Both the position numbers and the translations under genes were made by a program. Source: CAYUYV01 sp964561475 (GTDB lineage Bacteria; Pseudomonadota; Alphaproteobacteria; JAJFIK01). Taken from it: 64,000 bases of DNA. The notes under the pieces are model-generated. The model ran no database searches and had not been told where the DNA came from. It saw only the letters and a program-made list of their open reading frames with translations. Below, piece after piece: positions 27,394-35,486 of this stretch; position 1 is the stretch's first letter; each line of letters starts with the position of its first letter. The DNA is taken from assembly GCA_964561475.1 (NCBI GenBank), contig CAZLPU010000023.1, positions 1 through 64,000 of the forward strand, given 5' to 3'.

Positions 27394-28091
27394 TGCTGAC
27401 ATTATCCTACCAGAAGCGCCGGGGTGAGCTTGAAACCTATTTCGACAAGACCGCTGCTGAGGCGTGGTCGAAGCTCACATCCGATGCGCCGGTCAGTGGC
27501 ATCCGGGCTACCGTCCGGGCCGGGCGCGACCGGATGCGCGCCACCCTGCTTGATTGGCTGCCTACGGATCTGCGTGGACGCCAGGTTCTCGATGCGGGCT
27601 GTGGCACCGGCGCATTGGCCGTGGAAGCCGCCCGCCGGGGAGCCCAGGTGCTTGCCGTGGATATCTCGCCGACCCTGGTAGACCTCGCCCGGGATCGCGC
27701 GCCCAAAGACCTGGGTGAGGGCTCGATCGAGTTTCGGGTCGGTGACATGGTCCATGATGATCTGGGCACATTCGACCACGCGGTGGCAATGGATTCGCTG
27801 ATCCATTATCAGGTCGACGACATGGTCCGTATGCTTTGCAGTTTGACCGCTGCGACCCGGTCGTCGGTGGTCTTTACCTTCGCACCGCGCACCCCGGCCC
27901 TGACCCTGATGCACGCCGCCGGACGGCTGTTTCCCCGGTCCGACCGGGCGCCGTCCATTGAACCGGTCAGTCCCAACCGGCTTACCCGTGCCATCACGCG
28001 GGCTGAGCCCTTGGCGAACTGGGAAGCGGGGCGCACGGAACGGATATCGAGCGGGTTCTATACCAGCCAGGCCATGGAGCTGCGCCGGTGA
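27393..28091 (+). CDS. bchM: BchM, Mg-protoporphyrin IX O-methyltransferase
   Basis: This 232-residue SAM-dependent methyltransferase esterifies the ring C propionate of Mg-protoporphyrin IX, giving the substrate for BchE and AcsF. The SAM loop is VLDAGCGTGALAVEAARRGA, and SRAEP-like RAEPLANWEAGRTERISSGFY near the end matches the family (split: RAEPLANWEAGR, then SSGFYTSQAMELR). It is translationally coupled at both ends, to bchL and to lhaA (TGATG). Confidence 0.95.
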   Translation: MLTLSYQKRRGELETYFDKTAAEAWSKLTSDAPVSGIRATVRAGRDRMRATLLDWLPTDLRGRQVLDAGCGTGALAVEAARRGAQVLAVDISPTLVDLARDRAPKDLGEGSIEFRVGDMVHDDLGTFDHAVAMDSLIHYQVDDMVRMLCSLTAATRSSVVFTFAPRTPALTLMHAAGRLFPRSDRAPSIEPVSPNRLTRAITRAEPLANWEAGRTERISSGFYTSQAMELRR

Positions 28092-29524
28092 TGAAACGCT
28101 TGAACCAGTCCCTGACGGAAGCATGGAAGCAGCTCGGGCCGGGGTTCCTGCCGTTTGCCGACGCGGCAAGCGCGGACCTGCCCTTGAGCCGTCTTCTGCG
28201 TCTGGGTCTGTTTCAGGTTTCGGTGGGCATGTCCGTTGTTCTTCTGACCGGCACGCTCAACCGTGTCATGATCGTTGAACTGGGTATTTCCACCTGGCTC
28301 GTCGCCTTGATGGTCTCGATCCCGATCATTTTTGCGCCCCTGCGTGCCCTGATCGGTCACCGGTCCGACAACCACAAATCCTATCTCGGGTGGCGGCGTG
28401 GCCCCTATATCTGGTTCGGGTCCCTCCTCCAGTTCGGCGGCCTGTCGATCATGCCCTTCGCCCTCCTCATTCTCTCAGGGGATACCCACGGGCCACTGAT
28501 TGTCGGGCATATCAGCGCCGCCCTGGCGTTTCTCCTGGTGGGGGCCGGCCTACACACCACCCAGACCGCCGGACTTGCCCTGGCCAGTGATCTGTCCTCT
28601 GAGGAAAATCGCCCCCGGGTGGTGGCCCTGCTTTATGTCATGCTTCTCCTCGGCATGGTCGTCAGTGCTCTTGTGTTCGGTGCGCTTCTTGCGGATTTCG
28701 GCAAGGTCAAACTGATCCAGGTGATCCAAGGCTGTGCGGTGGTCACTGTAATCTTGAACGTGATTGCCCTTTGGAAACAGGAAGTCCGCAATCCGGAACT
28801 GACGGCCCATAACCGGCCGCGGCCCACCTTCCGGGAAGCCTGGCAGGCGTTCTCCAGGACGACCCAATGCGGCCGTCTGCTGATCACCGTCGGACTGGGA
28901 ACGGCGGCCTTCAGCATGCAGGATATCCTGCTCGAACCCTATGGCGGACAGGTTCTGGGTCTCAGCGTCAGCGAGACGACGGCGCTCACCGCCATGCTGG
29001 CCGGCGGCAATCTCTTGGGGTTTGCCCTTGCAGCCCATCTTCTTGGACGGGGAACCGACCCCTATCGCCTTGCGGCCATGGGAGTCCTGGCAGGGATTGC
29101 CGCATTCTCAGCCGTGATTTTCGCCGACCCCATGGGATCGGTGACACTCTTTCGTGCGGGCACCGCTCTGATCGGGTTCGGCACAGGTCTCTTTGTCGTC
29201 GGCACACTGACCGGTGCCATGAACCTCGCGGAGACCGGCCAGGGCGGGCTTGCCCTCGGGGCCTGGGGAGCGGTTCAGGCAACGGCAACCGGCGTTGCCA
29301 TCGCGCTGGGCGGCGCGCTGCGGGATGTTTTCTCCGGCCTTGCGGAACGGGGAGCCCTTGGGCCCGCCCTGACCGATGCGAGTGCCGGATACGGATTCGT
29401 GTACCACCTGGAAATTCTGTTACTGTTTGCCACGCTTGTGGCTATCGGACCCCTAGTGAAACCCCGAAGCGGTTCAAACAAACCGCGATCGTCACGGCTC
29501 GGATTGGCTGAGTTTCCAAGCTGA
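28091..29524 (+). CDS. lhaA: LhaA, PucC-family LH1 assembly protein
   Basis: This 477-residue, 12-helix membrane protein is required for LH1 assembly in Rhodobacter. It has LNRVMIVELGISTWLVALMV near residue 57 and APLRALIGHRSDNHKSYLGWRRGPYIW (split: APLRALIGHRSD, LGWRRGPYIWFG). Both are diagnostic of LhaA rather than the bchG-linked paralogue. The ATG at 28091 overlaps the bchM stop; a GTG codon lies immediately before it. Position between bchM and puhA is the conserved one. Confidence 0.94.
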   Translation: MKRLNQSLTEAWKQLGPGFLPFADAASADLPLSRLLRLGLFQVSVGMSVVLLTGTLNRVMIVELGISTWLVALMVSIPIIFAPLRALIGHRSDNHKSYLGWRRGPYIWFGSLLQFGGLSIMPFALLILSGDTHGPLIVGHISAALAFLLVGAGLHTTQTAGLALASDLSSEENRPRVVALLYVMLLLGMVVSALVFGALLADFGKVKLIQVIQGCAVVTVILNVIALWKQEVRNPELTAHNRPRPTFREAWQAFSRTTQCGRLLITVGLGTAAFSMQDILLEPYGGQVLGLSVSETTALTAMLAGGNLLGFALAAHLLGRGTDPYRLAAMGVLAGIAAFSAVIFADPMGSVTLFRAGTALIGFGTGLFVVGTLTGAMNLAETGQGGLALGAWGAVQATATGVAIALGGALRDVFSGLAERGALGPALTDASAGYGFVYHLEILLLFATLVAIGPLVKPRSGSNKPRSSRLGLAEFPS

Positions 29525-29548
29525 CCCACCGCCTGAAGGAGGCGAACC

Positions 29549-30388
29549 ATGCAAGCTGACTACATCATTGGCAACATCGATGCCGTTGAACTCGTTCTGT
29601 ATGCATTCTTCCTTTTCTTCGCCGGTCTTGTTTATTACCTGCGTATGGAAGACCGCCGGGAAGGGTATCCTCTTGTGTCCGAAGAGACCGGACAGCCCGA
29701 AGGCGTCGGCCCGGTCTGGATCCCGGATCCCAAGGTCTTCCGTCTCCATGGCGGGGAAACGGTTTCAACGCCGACCGGCGGCGGTGACGACCGTCCGATC
29801 AAGGCGGAAAAACAGGTCGCCATTCCCGGTTCGCCCCTGGTGCCAACTGGCAACCCGCTTCTGGATGGTGTCGGTCCTGCCTCCTACGCCATGCGTCAGA
29901 ACGTTCCCGATGTCATCCATGACGGGACCCCCAAGATCCAGCCAATGCGGGTGGCGTCGGACTTCTCCATCGCCGAGGGTGAGCCGAACATCATCGGCAT
30001 CGACGTGATCGCCTCCGACCGGAAAGTGGCCGGCAAGGTCGCCGACATCTGGGTGGACCGGGGTGAGCACATGATCCGCTACCTGGAAGTCGAGCTTACC
30101 GCCCCGACCCCGGCCCCTGCCGCACCGGCGCAAGAGGGGGAAGAGGACGTAACCGCTGCTCCGGCTGCAGCGCGCCGGGTGCTGCTGCCGATGACATTCG
30201 CCCGCCTGAACCGGCGCATCCGGGATTATCAGATCCTGGTGGGTTCGATCGTCAGCAGCCAGTTCGACGATGTTCCCGGCGTGAACAGCCCGGACCAGAT
30301 CACCCGGCTCGAAGAAGAACGGATCATCGCCTATTACGGCGGCGGACACCTCTACGCGACGCCTGAGCGCCAGGAGCCGCTGATATGA
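29549..30388 (+). CDS. puhA: PuhA, photosynthetic reaction centre H subunit
   Basis: This 279-residue subunit has one membrane helix (about 12-31, AVELVLYAFFLFFAGLVYYL) followed by the conserved RMEDRREGYPL. A large cytoplasmic beta-rich PRC-barrel domain comes next (PLMRVASDFSIAEGEP-like PMRVASDFSIAEG, SDRKVAGKVADIWVDR). It caps the L/M complex and shapes proton transfer to QB. An Ala/Pro/Glu insert at about residues 187-210 is longer than in Rhodobacter. GAAGGAGG precedes the ATG. Its stop overlaps puhB. Confidence 0.97.
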   Translation: MQADYIIGNIDAVELVLYAFFLFFAGLVYYLRMEDRREGYPLVSEETGQPEGVGPVWIPDPKVFRLHGGETVSTPTGGGDDRPIKAEKQVAIPGSPLVPTGNPLLDGVGPASYAMRQNVPDVIHDGTPKIQPMRVASDFSIAEGEPNIIGIDVIASDRKVAGKVADIWVDRGEHMIRYLEVELTAPTPAPAAPAQEGEEDVTAAPAAARRVLLPMTFARLNRRIRDYQILVGSIVSSQFDDVPGVNSPDQITRLEEERIIAYYGGGHLYATPERQEPLI

Positions 30389-31101
30389 TCCGTAAACGGG
30401 AACATGACGACGAGCCCATCCCCGGCCTTCCCGGGCATCTGCCAGAGGGGGAGCACATCCTCTGGCGGGGCTCACCGGATTGGACCGCCTTTGCCAGGCG
30501 CGCACTGCATACCCGCAAGGTGGCGGTCTATTTCGGTCTCCTGATGGCGTGGCGTCTGGTATCAAGCCTCGCCGACGGTCAGCCCGTGGGAGAATCCGCG
30601 GCGTACGCCCTCTGGATTCTGCCGCTGGCCCTGCCCTGCCTTGCCATTCTTTTCATGCTGGCATGGGCGATGTCCTGGACGACCTTCTACACCATCACCA
30701 ACCGGCGGATTGTTCTGCGCTTTGGTGTGGCCATCCAGAAGGCGTTCAATATTCCGTTCACGTCCGTCGGGTCGGCGGGCCTGAAAGTCTATGCCAACGG
30801 CACGGGTGATATCACTCTGTCCCTGACCGGACCTGACCGTATCGCCTATCTGCATCTGTGGCCCCATGTGCGGCCCTGGCGCTATGGCAAGGCAGAGCCC
30901 ATGCTGCGCGCCATTCCCGATGCGGAAAAAGCGGCCCGCGTGCTCTCCGAAGCGCTGCGTGATGCCGTGCCGGGTTCCGCTGACGGGGCGACCGCCGGGG
31001 TGATCAACCCCACACAGAAGGAAAAGACAAAATCAGGATCGCAGTCCGCTCCATCGTCTTTTGGCGATGAGGGACTGCCTCAGCCGGCGGCGGGCCGGTA
31101 G
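30385..31101 (+). CDS. puhB: PuhB, reaction-centre assembly protein
   Basis: This 238-residue protein has a PH-like (YdbS/bPH2) domain and about three membrane helices. It carries LPEGEHILWRGSPDW near the N-terminus and FYTITNRRIVLRFGVAIQKAFNIPF in the middle (split: YTITNRRIVLRFG, KAFNIPFTSV). PuhB assists reaction-centre assembly in Rhodobacter. The gene overlaps puhA as ATGA and precedes puhC. The last ~35 residues are polar and probably disordered. Confidence 0.93.
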   Translation: MIRKREHDDEPIPGLPGHLPEGEHILWRGSPDWTAFARRALHTRKVAVYFGLLMAWRLVSSLADGQPVGESAAYALWILPLALPCLAILFMLAWAMSWTTFYTITNRRIVLRFGVAIQKAFNIPFTSVGSAGLKVYANGTGDITLSLTGPDRIAYLHLWPHVRPWRYGKAEPMLRAIPDAEKAARVLSEALRDAVPGSADGATAGVINPTQKEKTKSGSQSAPSSFGDEGLPQPAAGR

Positions 31102-31116
31102 AGACGGAGTAGAAGC

Positions 31117-31578
31117 ATGTCCGGACCCCACACCACGGAACGGTTCCCAAGAGGTCTCCTGATTGCTGCAGGAGTGTTGACTGTCTTCACGATACTGATT
31201 GCCGGGGCAACGAAAATGAACCGGGATCAGGACGAAGCGGCCCTTCTTGAAAGCGCCACGGCGGTGCGTGACCTGCGCTTTGACGTTCAAAGCGATGAGA
31301 CGATTACCGTGACCGATGCCCAGACCGATGAGACCGTCGACGTACTGGAGCCAGGCTCCGAAGGTTTCATCCGGGGCGTTCTGAGGGGATTGACCCGGGA
31401 GCGGATCCGGTTTTCCGCCTCGCCGGACGCGCCCTACCGGGTCGCCCAGCTTGAAGACGGCCGGTACTTTTTACAGGACCCTGCAACCGATCAGACGATC
31501 AGCCTGGGATCTTTCGGCCCCACGAATGCCCAAGCGTTCGGACGCCTCCTTACCGCAGGACAGAAGGACCAAGAATAA
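31117..31578 (+). CDS. puhC: PuhC, photosynthetic complex assembly protein
   Basis: This 153-residue protein has one N-terminal membrane helix (about 13-28, LLIAAGVLTVFTILIAGAT) and a periplasmic domain. The conserved late region reads GFIRGVLRGLTRERI and FLQDPATDQTISLGSFGPTNAQAFGRLL (split: DPATDQTISLGSFGPTN). PuhC supports RC-LH1 assembly. It lies 15 bases after puhB, in the standard order. Confidence 0.92.
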   Translation: MSGPHTTERFPRGLLIAAGVLTVFTILIAGATKMNRDQDEAALLESATAVRDLRFDVQSDETITVTDAQTDETVDVLEPGSEGFIRGVLRGLTRERIRFSASPDAPYRVAQLEDGRYFLQDPATDQTISLGSFGPTNAQAFGRLLTAGQKDQE

Positions 31579-31580
31579 CC

Positions 31581-31877
31581 ATGCAAGCGAAACGCCCGAA
31601 GGTATTCACTGTGCCATGCACAGTCGAGGTGGAACACACCTCGGCCAGCCTTCACGCCCATGTCGACCTTGATGGGGATATTGAGATCGGACCGGGCGAT
31701 GCCGTCCTGGTTCATGGCGCCCCCGCGCGGGTGCCCTTCGGAGAGCGGCTGGTCGTGCGGTGCGACGCGACGGTCAGACGCGCGACCTGGCTGGGCCGGC
31801 AATGGACCAAACTGATGGCCAAGCTGGAGCTCACCGAACTCTACGAAGTCAGCTTCACGGCGAGGAGGACGCTATGA
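31581..31877 (+). CDS. Conserved small protein of the puh-acsF interval
   Basis: This 98-residue, beta-rich, soluble protein has no signal peptide. It includes DLDGDIEIGPGDAVLVHG, then GERLVVRCDATVRRATWLGR, and a helical stretch QWTKLMAKLELTELYEVSF. Similar small genes of unknown function sit between puhC and acsF in many alphaproteobacterial PGCs. Some naming schemes place puhD here, but homology to PuhD is not evident. The stop overlaps the acsF ATG (ATGA), so it is translationally tied to the aerobic cyclase. A role in cyclase function is a reasonable guess. Confidence 0.8.
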   Translation: MQAKRPKVFTVPCTVEVEHTSASLHAHVDLDGDIEIGPGDAVLVHGAPARVPFGERLVVRCDATVRRATWLGRQWTKLMAKLELTELYEVSFTARRTL

Positions 31878-32938
31878 CGAACACCGCCCTGAAAGAAATG
31901 CCAAACGACACCACCCGCGCGGCCCAGGATGACACCATCCTCAGCCCCCATTTCTACACCACCGATTTCGATGCCATGGACCGGCTGGATATCAGTTCCG
32001 TGCGCACGGAGTGGGATGTCCTGATCAAGGAAATGCAGGATGATCCTAACAAGGATCATTTCAAGCGCACCGACGAGTTCGACAACATTCTTGGCAATCT
32101 CCCGCCGGAACTGCGCAGGGAGTTCATTGACTTCCTGGTCAGTTCCCTCACGGCGGAATTCTCCGGCTGTGTGCTCTACAAAGAGATCACCAAACGGATC
32201 GAGAACCCGGACATCAAGGAACTTTTCCGGCTGATGGCCAGGGACGAATCCCGCCACGCAGGGTTCATCAACCGGGTCTTGAAGGATTTCGAGATCGGCG
32301 TGGATCTGAGCTTCCTGACCAAGGCGAAGAAGTACACATACTTCTCTCCGAAGTTCATTTTCTATGCGGTCTATCTGTCGGAAAAAATCGGTTATGCCCG
32401 GTATATCACGATCTTCCGGCACCTGGAGCGCAACCCGGAGCGCCGCTTCCACCCGATCTTCAAATGGTTCGAAGATTGGTGCAATGACGAATTCCGCCAC
32501 GGTGAGGCCTTCGCCCTGCTCATGCGGGCCAATCCGAAACTGCTTTCGGGCACCAACAAGCTCTGGATCCGGTTCTTCCTGCTTGCGGTATTCGCGACCA
32601 TGTATGTGCGCGACCATGCCCGTCCGGCCTTCCATGACGCCCTGGGTGTTGACCCCACGGAATACGATTTCGAGGTTTTCCGTATCACCACGGAAATCTC
32701 CCGCCAGGTCTTCCCTGTGGAAATCGACATCGATAACCCAAAGTTCCTGGCCGGGCTTGAGCGTTTGCGTAAAGCTGCCGATGCCATGGCGGCTGCCAAG
32801 GCCAAGGGTGGGCTATCCGGGCGTCTTGGTTCTGCGTGGCACGGAATGAAGGCCGGCATGGCTTTCATCGGTCTTTTCATGCTGCGGCCCAAGAAAAACC
32901 AGCTGCCAGCGGATATCCGCCTGTCACCGGCCTGGTGA
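31874..32938 (+). CDS. acsF: AcsF, oxygen-dependent Mg-protoporphyrin IX monomethyl ester cyclase
   Basis: This 354-residue di-iron monooxygenase forms the isocyclic ring using O2. Iron-ligand motifs are ARDESRHAGFINR and CNDEFRHGEAFALLMR. YFSPKFIFYAVYLSEKIGYARY, a family hallmark, lies between them (split here: SPKFIFYAVYLSEKIG). The ATG at 31874 has GAGGAGG about 4 bases upstream, and the gene overlaps orf98 by 4 bases. Frames open upstream to 31760 but have no support. It is functionally redundant with bchE under low O2. Confidence 0.96.
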   Translation: MTNTALKEMPNDTTRAAQDDTILSPHFYTTDFDAMDRLDISSVRTEWDVLIKEMQDDPNKDHFKRTDEFDNILGNLPPELRREFIDFLVSSLTAEFSGCVLYKEITKRIENPDIKELFRLMARDESRHAGFINRVLKDFEIGVDLSFLTKAKKYTYFSPKFIFYAVYLSEKIGYARYITIFRHLERNPERRFHPIFKWFEDWCNDEFRHGEAFALLMRANPKLLSGTNKLWIRFFLLAVFATMYVRDHARPAFHDALGVDPTEYDFEVFRITTEISRQVFPVEIDIDNPKFLAGLERLRKAADAMAAAKAKGGLSGRLGSAWHGMKAGMAFIGLFMLRPKKNQLPADIRLSPAW

Positions 32939-32954
32939 GGAGTATCCAACGATC

Positions 32955-33986
32955 ATGTCCGAACATGCTCTGCCCGCATTGTTTGCCATATTCATTTGGT
33001 GGCTGAGCACCGGACTGATCCTTGTGATGGACAGCCTGCCCAAGCGAACCTTCCAATGGAGCATGCTGGGGGCGACGGCACTGGGTGGCATCGCGCTCTA
33101 TGCGCTCATTGCCACACGGAACGACGCCTCCATCACCGGTGCGTATGTGGCTTTCCTCAGTGGGCTTGCTATCTGGGGCTGGCACGAAATGAGCTTTCTG
33201 ATGGGGTTCCTGACCGGTCCCAGGCGTGCCCCCTGCCCTGCGGACTGCTCCGCCCTCCAACGGTTTTCCTACGCGGCCCAGACGGTGTTGCACCATGAAC
33301 TGGCGATCGCGGGAACGGCCCTTGGACTTGTGGTTCTGACCTGGGGGGCCGTCAACCAGATTGGTACCCTGACCTTCCTGGTTCTGTGGGTCATGAGACT
33401 GAGCGCGAAGCTGAACATCTTTCTTGGCGTTCCGTATTTCACCGACGAGTTTCTGCCCGATCACCTTCAGTTCTTGAAGAGCTATTTCCGCAAGGGCCCG
33501 GCCAACGCCTTCTTTCCCATCGCCATGGTGGCGACGGCCCTGGCGATCGCAGGTCTCCTGTACACGGCCCACAAACCGGGCACCCAGGCTTTTGAAGCCA
33601 CGGGAGCCGGATTGCTCGCGACTCTGCTGGCCCTTGGCGCCCTTGAACACATGTTCATGGTTCTTCCGATCCGGGACTCTGCATTATGGATGTGGATGCG
33701 TCCGAAATCCGCCGTGAGGCTCCCGGCAACGGGGTGCCCGGAACCCAACCGGCGGCGGCGGTCGCCGGTTTCGCCTCCACAATCCGGCAAGGATCATCAG
33801 AGTAAAGCAGTATTACGCCCGCCCCGAACGGACGGTCATCCGGACCGTCTGCACTACACGGCATACAGGAGCGGGTTCGCCTTCTCCTCCGGCCGCCAAA
33901 CCGGCCCCGCGTCATTGAGGGCCCAACCCTTAGCAGAGGCCCGACCGGTCCGGTACACATCCGCCGGCCGCAGAACTGGGAGGTGA
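32955..33986 (+). CDS. puhE: PuhE, membrane protein of puh operon (3' end suspect)
   Basis: This is a membrane protein of the DUF3623/PuhE family with about seven helices. It carries IFIWWLSTGLILVMD at the N-terminus, LRLSAKLNIFLGV-like MRLSAKLNIFLGVPYF with DEFLPDHLQFLKSYF, and the family ending LPIRDSALWMWM at about residues 236-247. PuhE modulates RC-LH1 and bacteriochlorophyll levels in Rhodobacter. The frame then runs on about 95 residues of Arg/Pro/Ser-rich, family-unlike sequence to 33986, inside the hemA ribosome binding site. A +2 frame from about 33698 to the stop at 33803-33805 has better codon third positions and ends before a hairpin. A small frameshift is likely. Confidence 0.85.
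   Translation: MSEHALPALFAIFIWWLSTGLILVMDSLPKRTFQWSMLGATALGGIALYALIATRNDASITGAYVAFLSGLAIWGWHEMSFLMGFLTGPRRAPCPADCSALQRFSYAAQTVLHHELAIAGTALGLVVLTWGAVNQIGTLTFLVLWVMRLSAKLNIFLGVPYFTDEFLPDHLQFLKSYFRKGPANAFFPIAMVATALAIAGLLYTAHKPGTQAFEATGAGLLATLLALGALEHMFMVLPIRDSALWMWMRPKSAVRLPATGCPEPNRRRRSPVSPPQSGKDHQSKAVLRPPRTDGHPDRLHYTAYRSGFAFSSGRQTGPASLRAQPLAEARPVRYTSAGRRTGR
33831..33849 (+). terminator. Hairpin between puhE end and hemA
   Basis: GACGGTC (33831-33837) pairs with GACCGTC (33843-33849) around a 5-base loop. It lies inside the open frame of the long puhE reading, but beyond the alternative puhE stop at 33805. That favours the shorter puhE and a separate hemA leader. Confidence 0.4.
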
Positions 33987-33988
33987 AG

Positions 33989-35203
33989 ATGGACTTTGAA
34001 GGTTTTTTCCAGTCCAGGATCGATGATCTGAAAGAAGAAGGCCGGTATCGGATTTTTGCCGACCTCGCAAGGCGCGCCGGATCCTTTCCCTATGCGACCC
34101 ATTTCTGTGATGACGGCGAGCGGGATGTCACCGTCTGGTGCTCCAACGATTATCTCGGCATGGGCCAGCATCCGGCCGTACTCGAAGCCATGCACAACGC
34201 CCTTGATGAGTGCGGGGCCGGCGCCGGTGGGACACGGAATATCTCTGGAACGAACCACTATCACGTCCTTCTCGAGCGGGAACTGGCCGATCTCCACGGC
34301 AAGGAAGCCGCTCTGCTGTTCACCTCCGGCTATGTTTCCAACTGGGCCGCGCTGAGCACCCTGGGTGCCCAGATCCCCGGCTGTGTCCTGGTTTCTGATG
34401 CGGGCAATCACGCGTCCATGATCGAGGGCATCCGGCACAGCAAGGCAGAGAAACGTATCTTCGCTCACAATGACCCGGATGATCTGAGACGGACACTGAA
34501 CGCTCTGCCAGCGGACGCACCCAAGATCGTGGCCTTTGAGTCCGTGTACTCCATGGATGGTGATGTCGCTCCGATTGCTGAGCTGTGCGATGTGGCCGAG
34601 GCCTTCGGCGCCATGACCTATATTGATGAAGTGCATGCCGTCGGTCTTTACGGTCCCCGCGGCGGCGGTATCACCGACCGTGACGGACTTTCGGACCGCC
34701 TGACCCTGATTGAAGGAACCCTCGGCAAAGCCTTCGGCGTGATGGGCGGGTACATTGCCGGCTCCGCCGCCATGTGTGATTTCGTGCGCAGCTATGCCTC
34801 CGGATTCATTTTCACCACGGCCCTTCCCCCCGCGGTCGCGGCCGGGGCCCTGGCAAGCATCCGCCATCTGAAGGCAAGCAATGCGGAACGATCCCGCAAG
34901 CATGAGCAGGTGAGCAAGGTGCGGGCCGGTCTTGACCGGGTGGGCATCCCTTATCTCCCCAACCCGAGCCACATCGTGCCGGTGATGGTGAAGGATCCGG
35001 TCAAGTGCAAATGGATCAGCGACTGGCTGCTCGACAATCACGGCATCTATGTTCAGCCGATCAACTATCCGACGGTGCCTCGGGGGACGGAGCGGCTGCG
35101 GCTCACCCCCTCCCCCATGCACACGGATGCGGACATTGCCCGTCTGATCACCGCCCTGTCGGAAATCTGGTCCCAGTGTGCCCTGGCCCGTGCGGTCGCA
35201 TAA
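33989..35203 (+). CDS. hemA: HemA, 5-aminolevulinate synthase
   Basis: This 404-residue PLP enzyme condenses glycine with succinyl-CoA to 5-aminolevulinate, the first tetrapyrrole step of the Shemin pathway. It opens with MDFEGFFQSRIDDLKEEGRYR (split: MDFEGFFQ, DDLKEEGRYRIF) and has WCSNDYLGMGQHP. FESVYSMDGD and YIDEVHAVGLYG precede the PLP-lysine motif GTLGKAFGVMGGYIAG. The ATG at 33989 follows GGGAGGTG. It closes the puh operon, linking precursor supply to pigment synthesis; two strong hairpins follow. Confidence 0.97.
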   Translation: MDFEGFFQSRIDDLKEEGRYRIFADLARRAGSFPYATHFCDDGERDVTVWCSNDYLGMGQHPAVLEAMHNALDECGAGAGGTRNISGTNHYHVLLERELADLHGKEAALLFTSGYVSNWAALSTLGAQIPGCVLVSDAGNHASMIEGIRHSKAEKRIFAHNDPDDLRRTLNALPADAPKIVAFESVYSMDGDVAPIAELCDVAEAFGAMTYIDEVHAVGLYGPRGGGITDRDGLSDRLTLIEGTLGKAFGVMGGYIAGSAAMCDFVRSYASGFIFTTALPPAVAAGALASIRHLKASNAERSRKHEQVSKVRAGLDRVGIPYLPNPSHIVPVMVKDPVKCKWISDWLLDNHGIYVQPINYPTVPRGTERLRLTPSPMHTDADIARLITALSEIWSQCALARAVA

Positions 35204-35263
35204 GCTGAATTGAGACAGATGGGCGCTGGGTGAAGATCGCCGGCGTCCGTCCTTCACCGGATC

Positions 35264-35301
35264 AAAAAGCTGGCCCTGTCGATGGACAGGGCCAGCTTTT
35301 T
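35264..35301 (+). terminator. Strong bidirectional terminator after hemA
   Basis: A perfect 17-bp stem pairs 35264-35280 with 35285-35301 around a 4-base loop. It has an A-run on the left arm and a T-run on the right (CTTTTTT), so it can stop transcription from either side. It separates hemA from the convergent puf operon. Confidence 0.92.
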
Positions 35302-35345
35302 TGTGCCGGGGAGCGAGATCAAACCAGCCGCATGCGCCACAAAAG

Positions 35346-35380
35346 AAAACCCGCACCCCTCATATGAAGGTGCGGGTTTT
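35346..35380 (-). terminator. Second terminator, facing the puf operon
   Basis: AAAACCCGCACC (35346-35357) pairs with GGTGCGGGTTTT (35369-35380) around an 11-base loop. On the minus strand the stem is followed by TTTTCTTTT, giving a good intrinsic terminator about 106 bases beyond the pufC stop. Confidence 0.88.
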
Positions 35381-35486
35381 ACTATTCAGTGCTGTGATTT
35401 ATCCCGGTCCGTCCCTTATTCGCTGAGAGACGGTCTGGCGATCTGGTCTGAGCCAGGCCCATGGCCCGGCCCAAACACCATACTCA

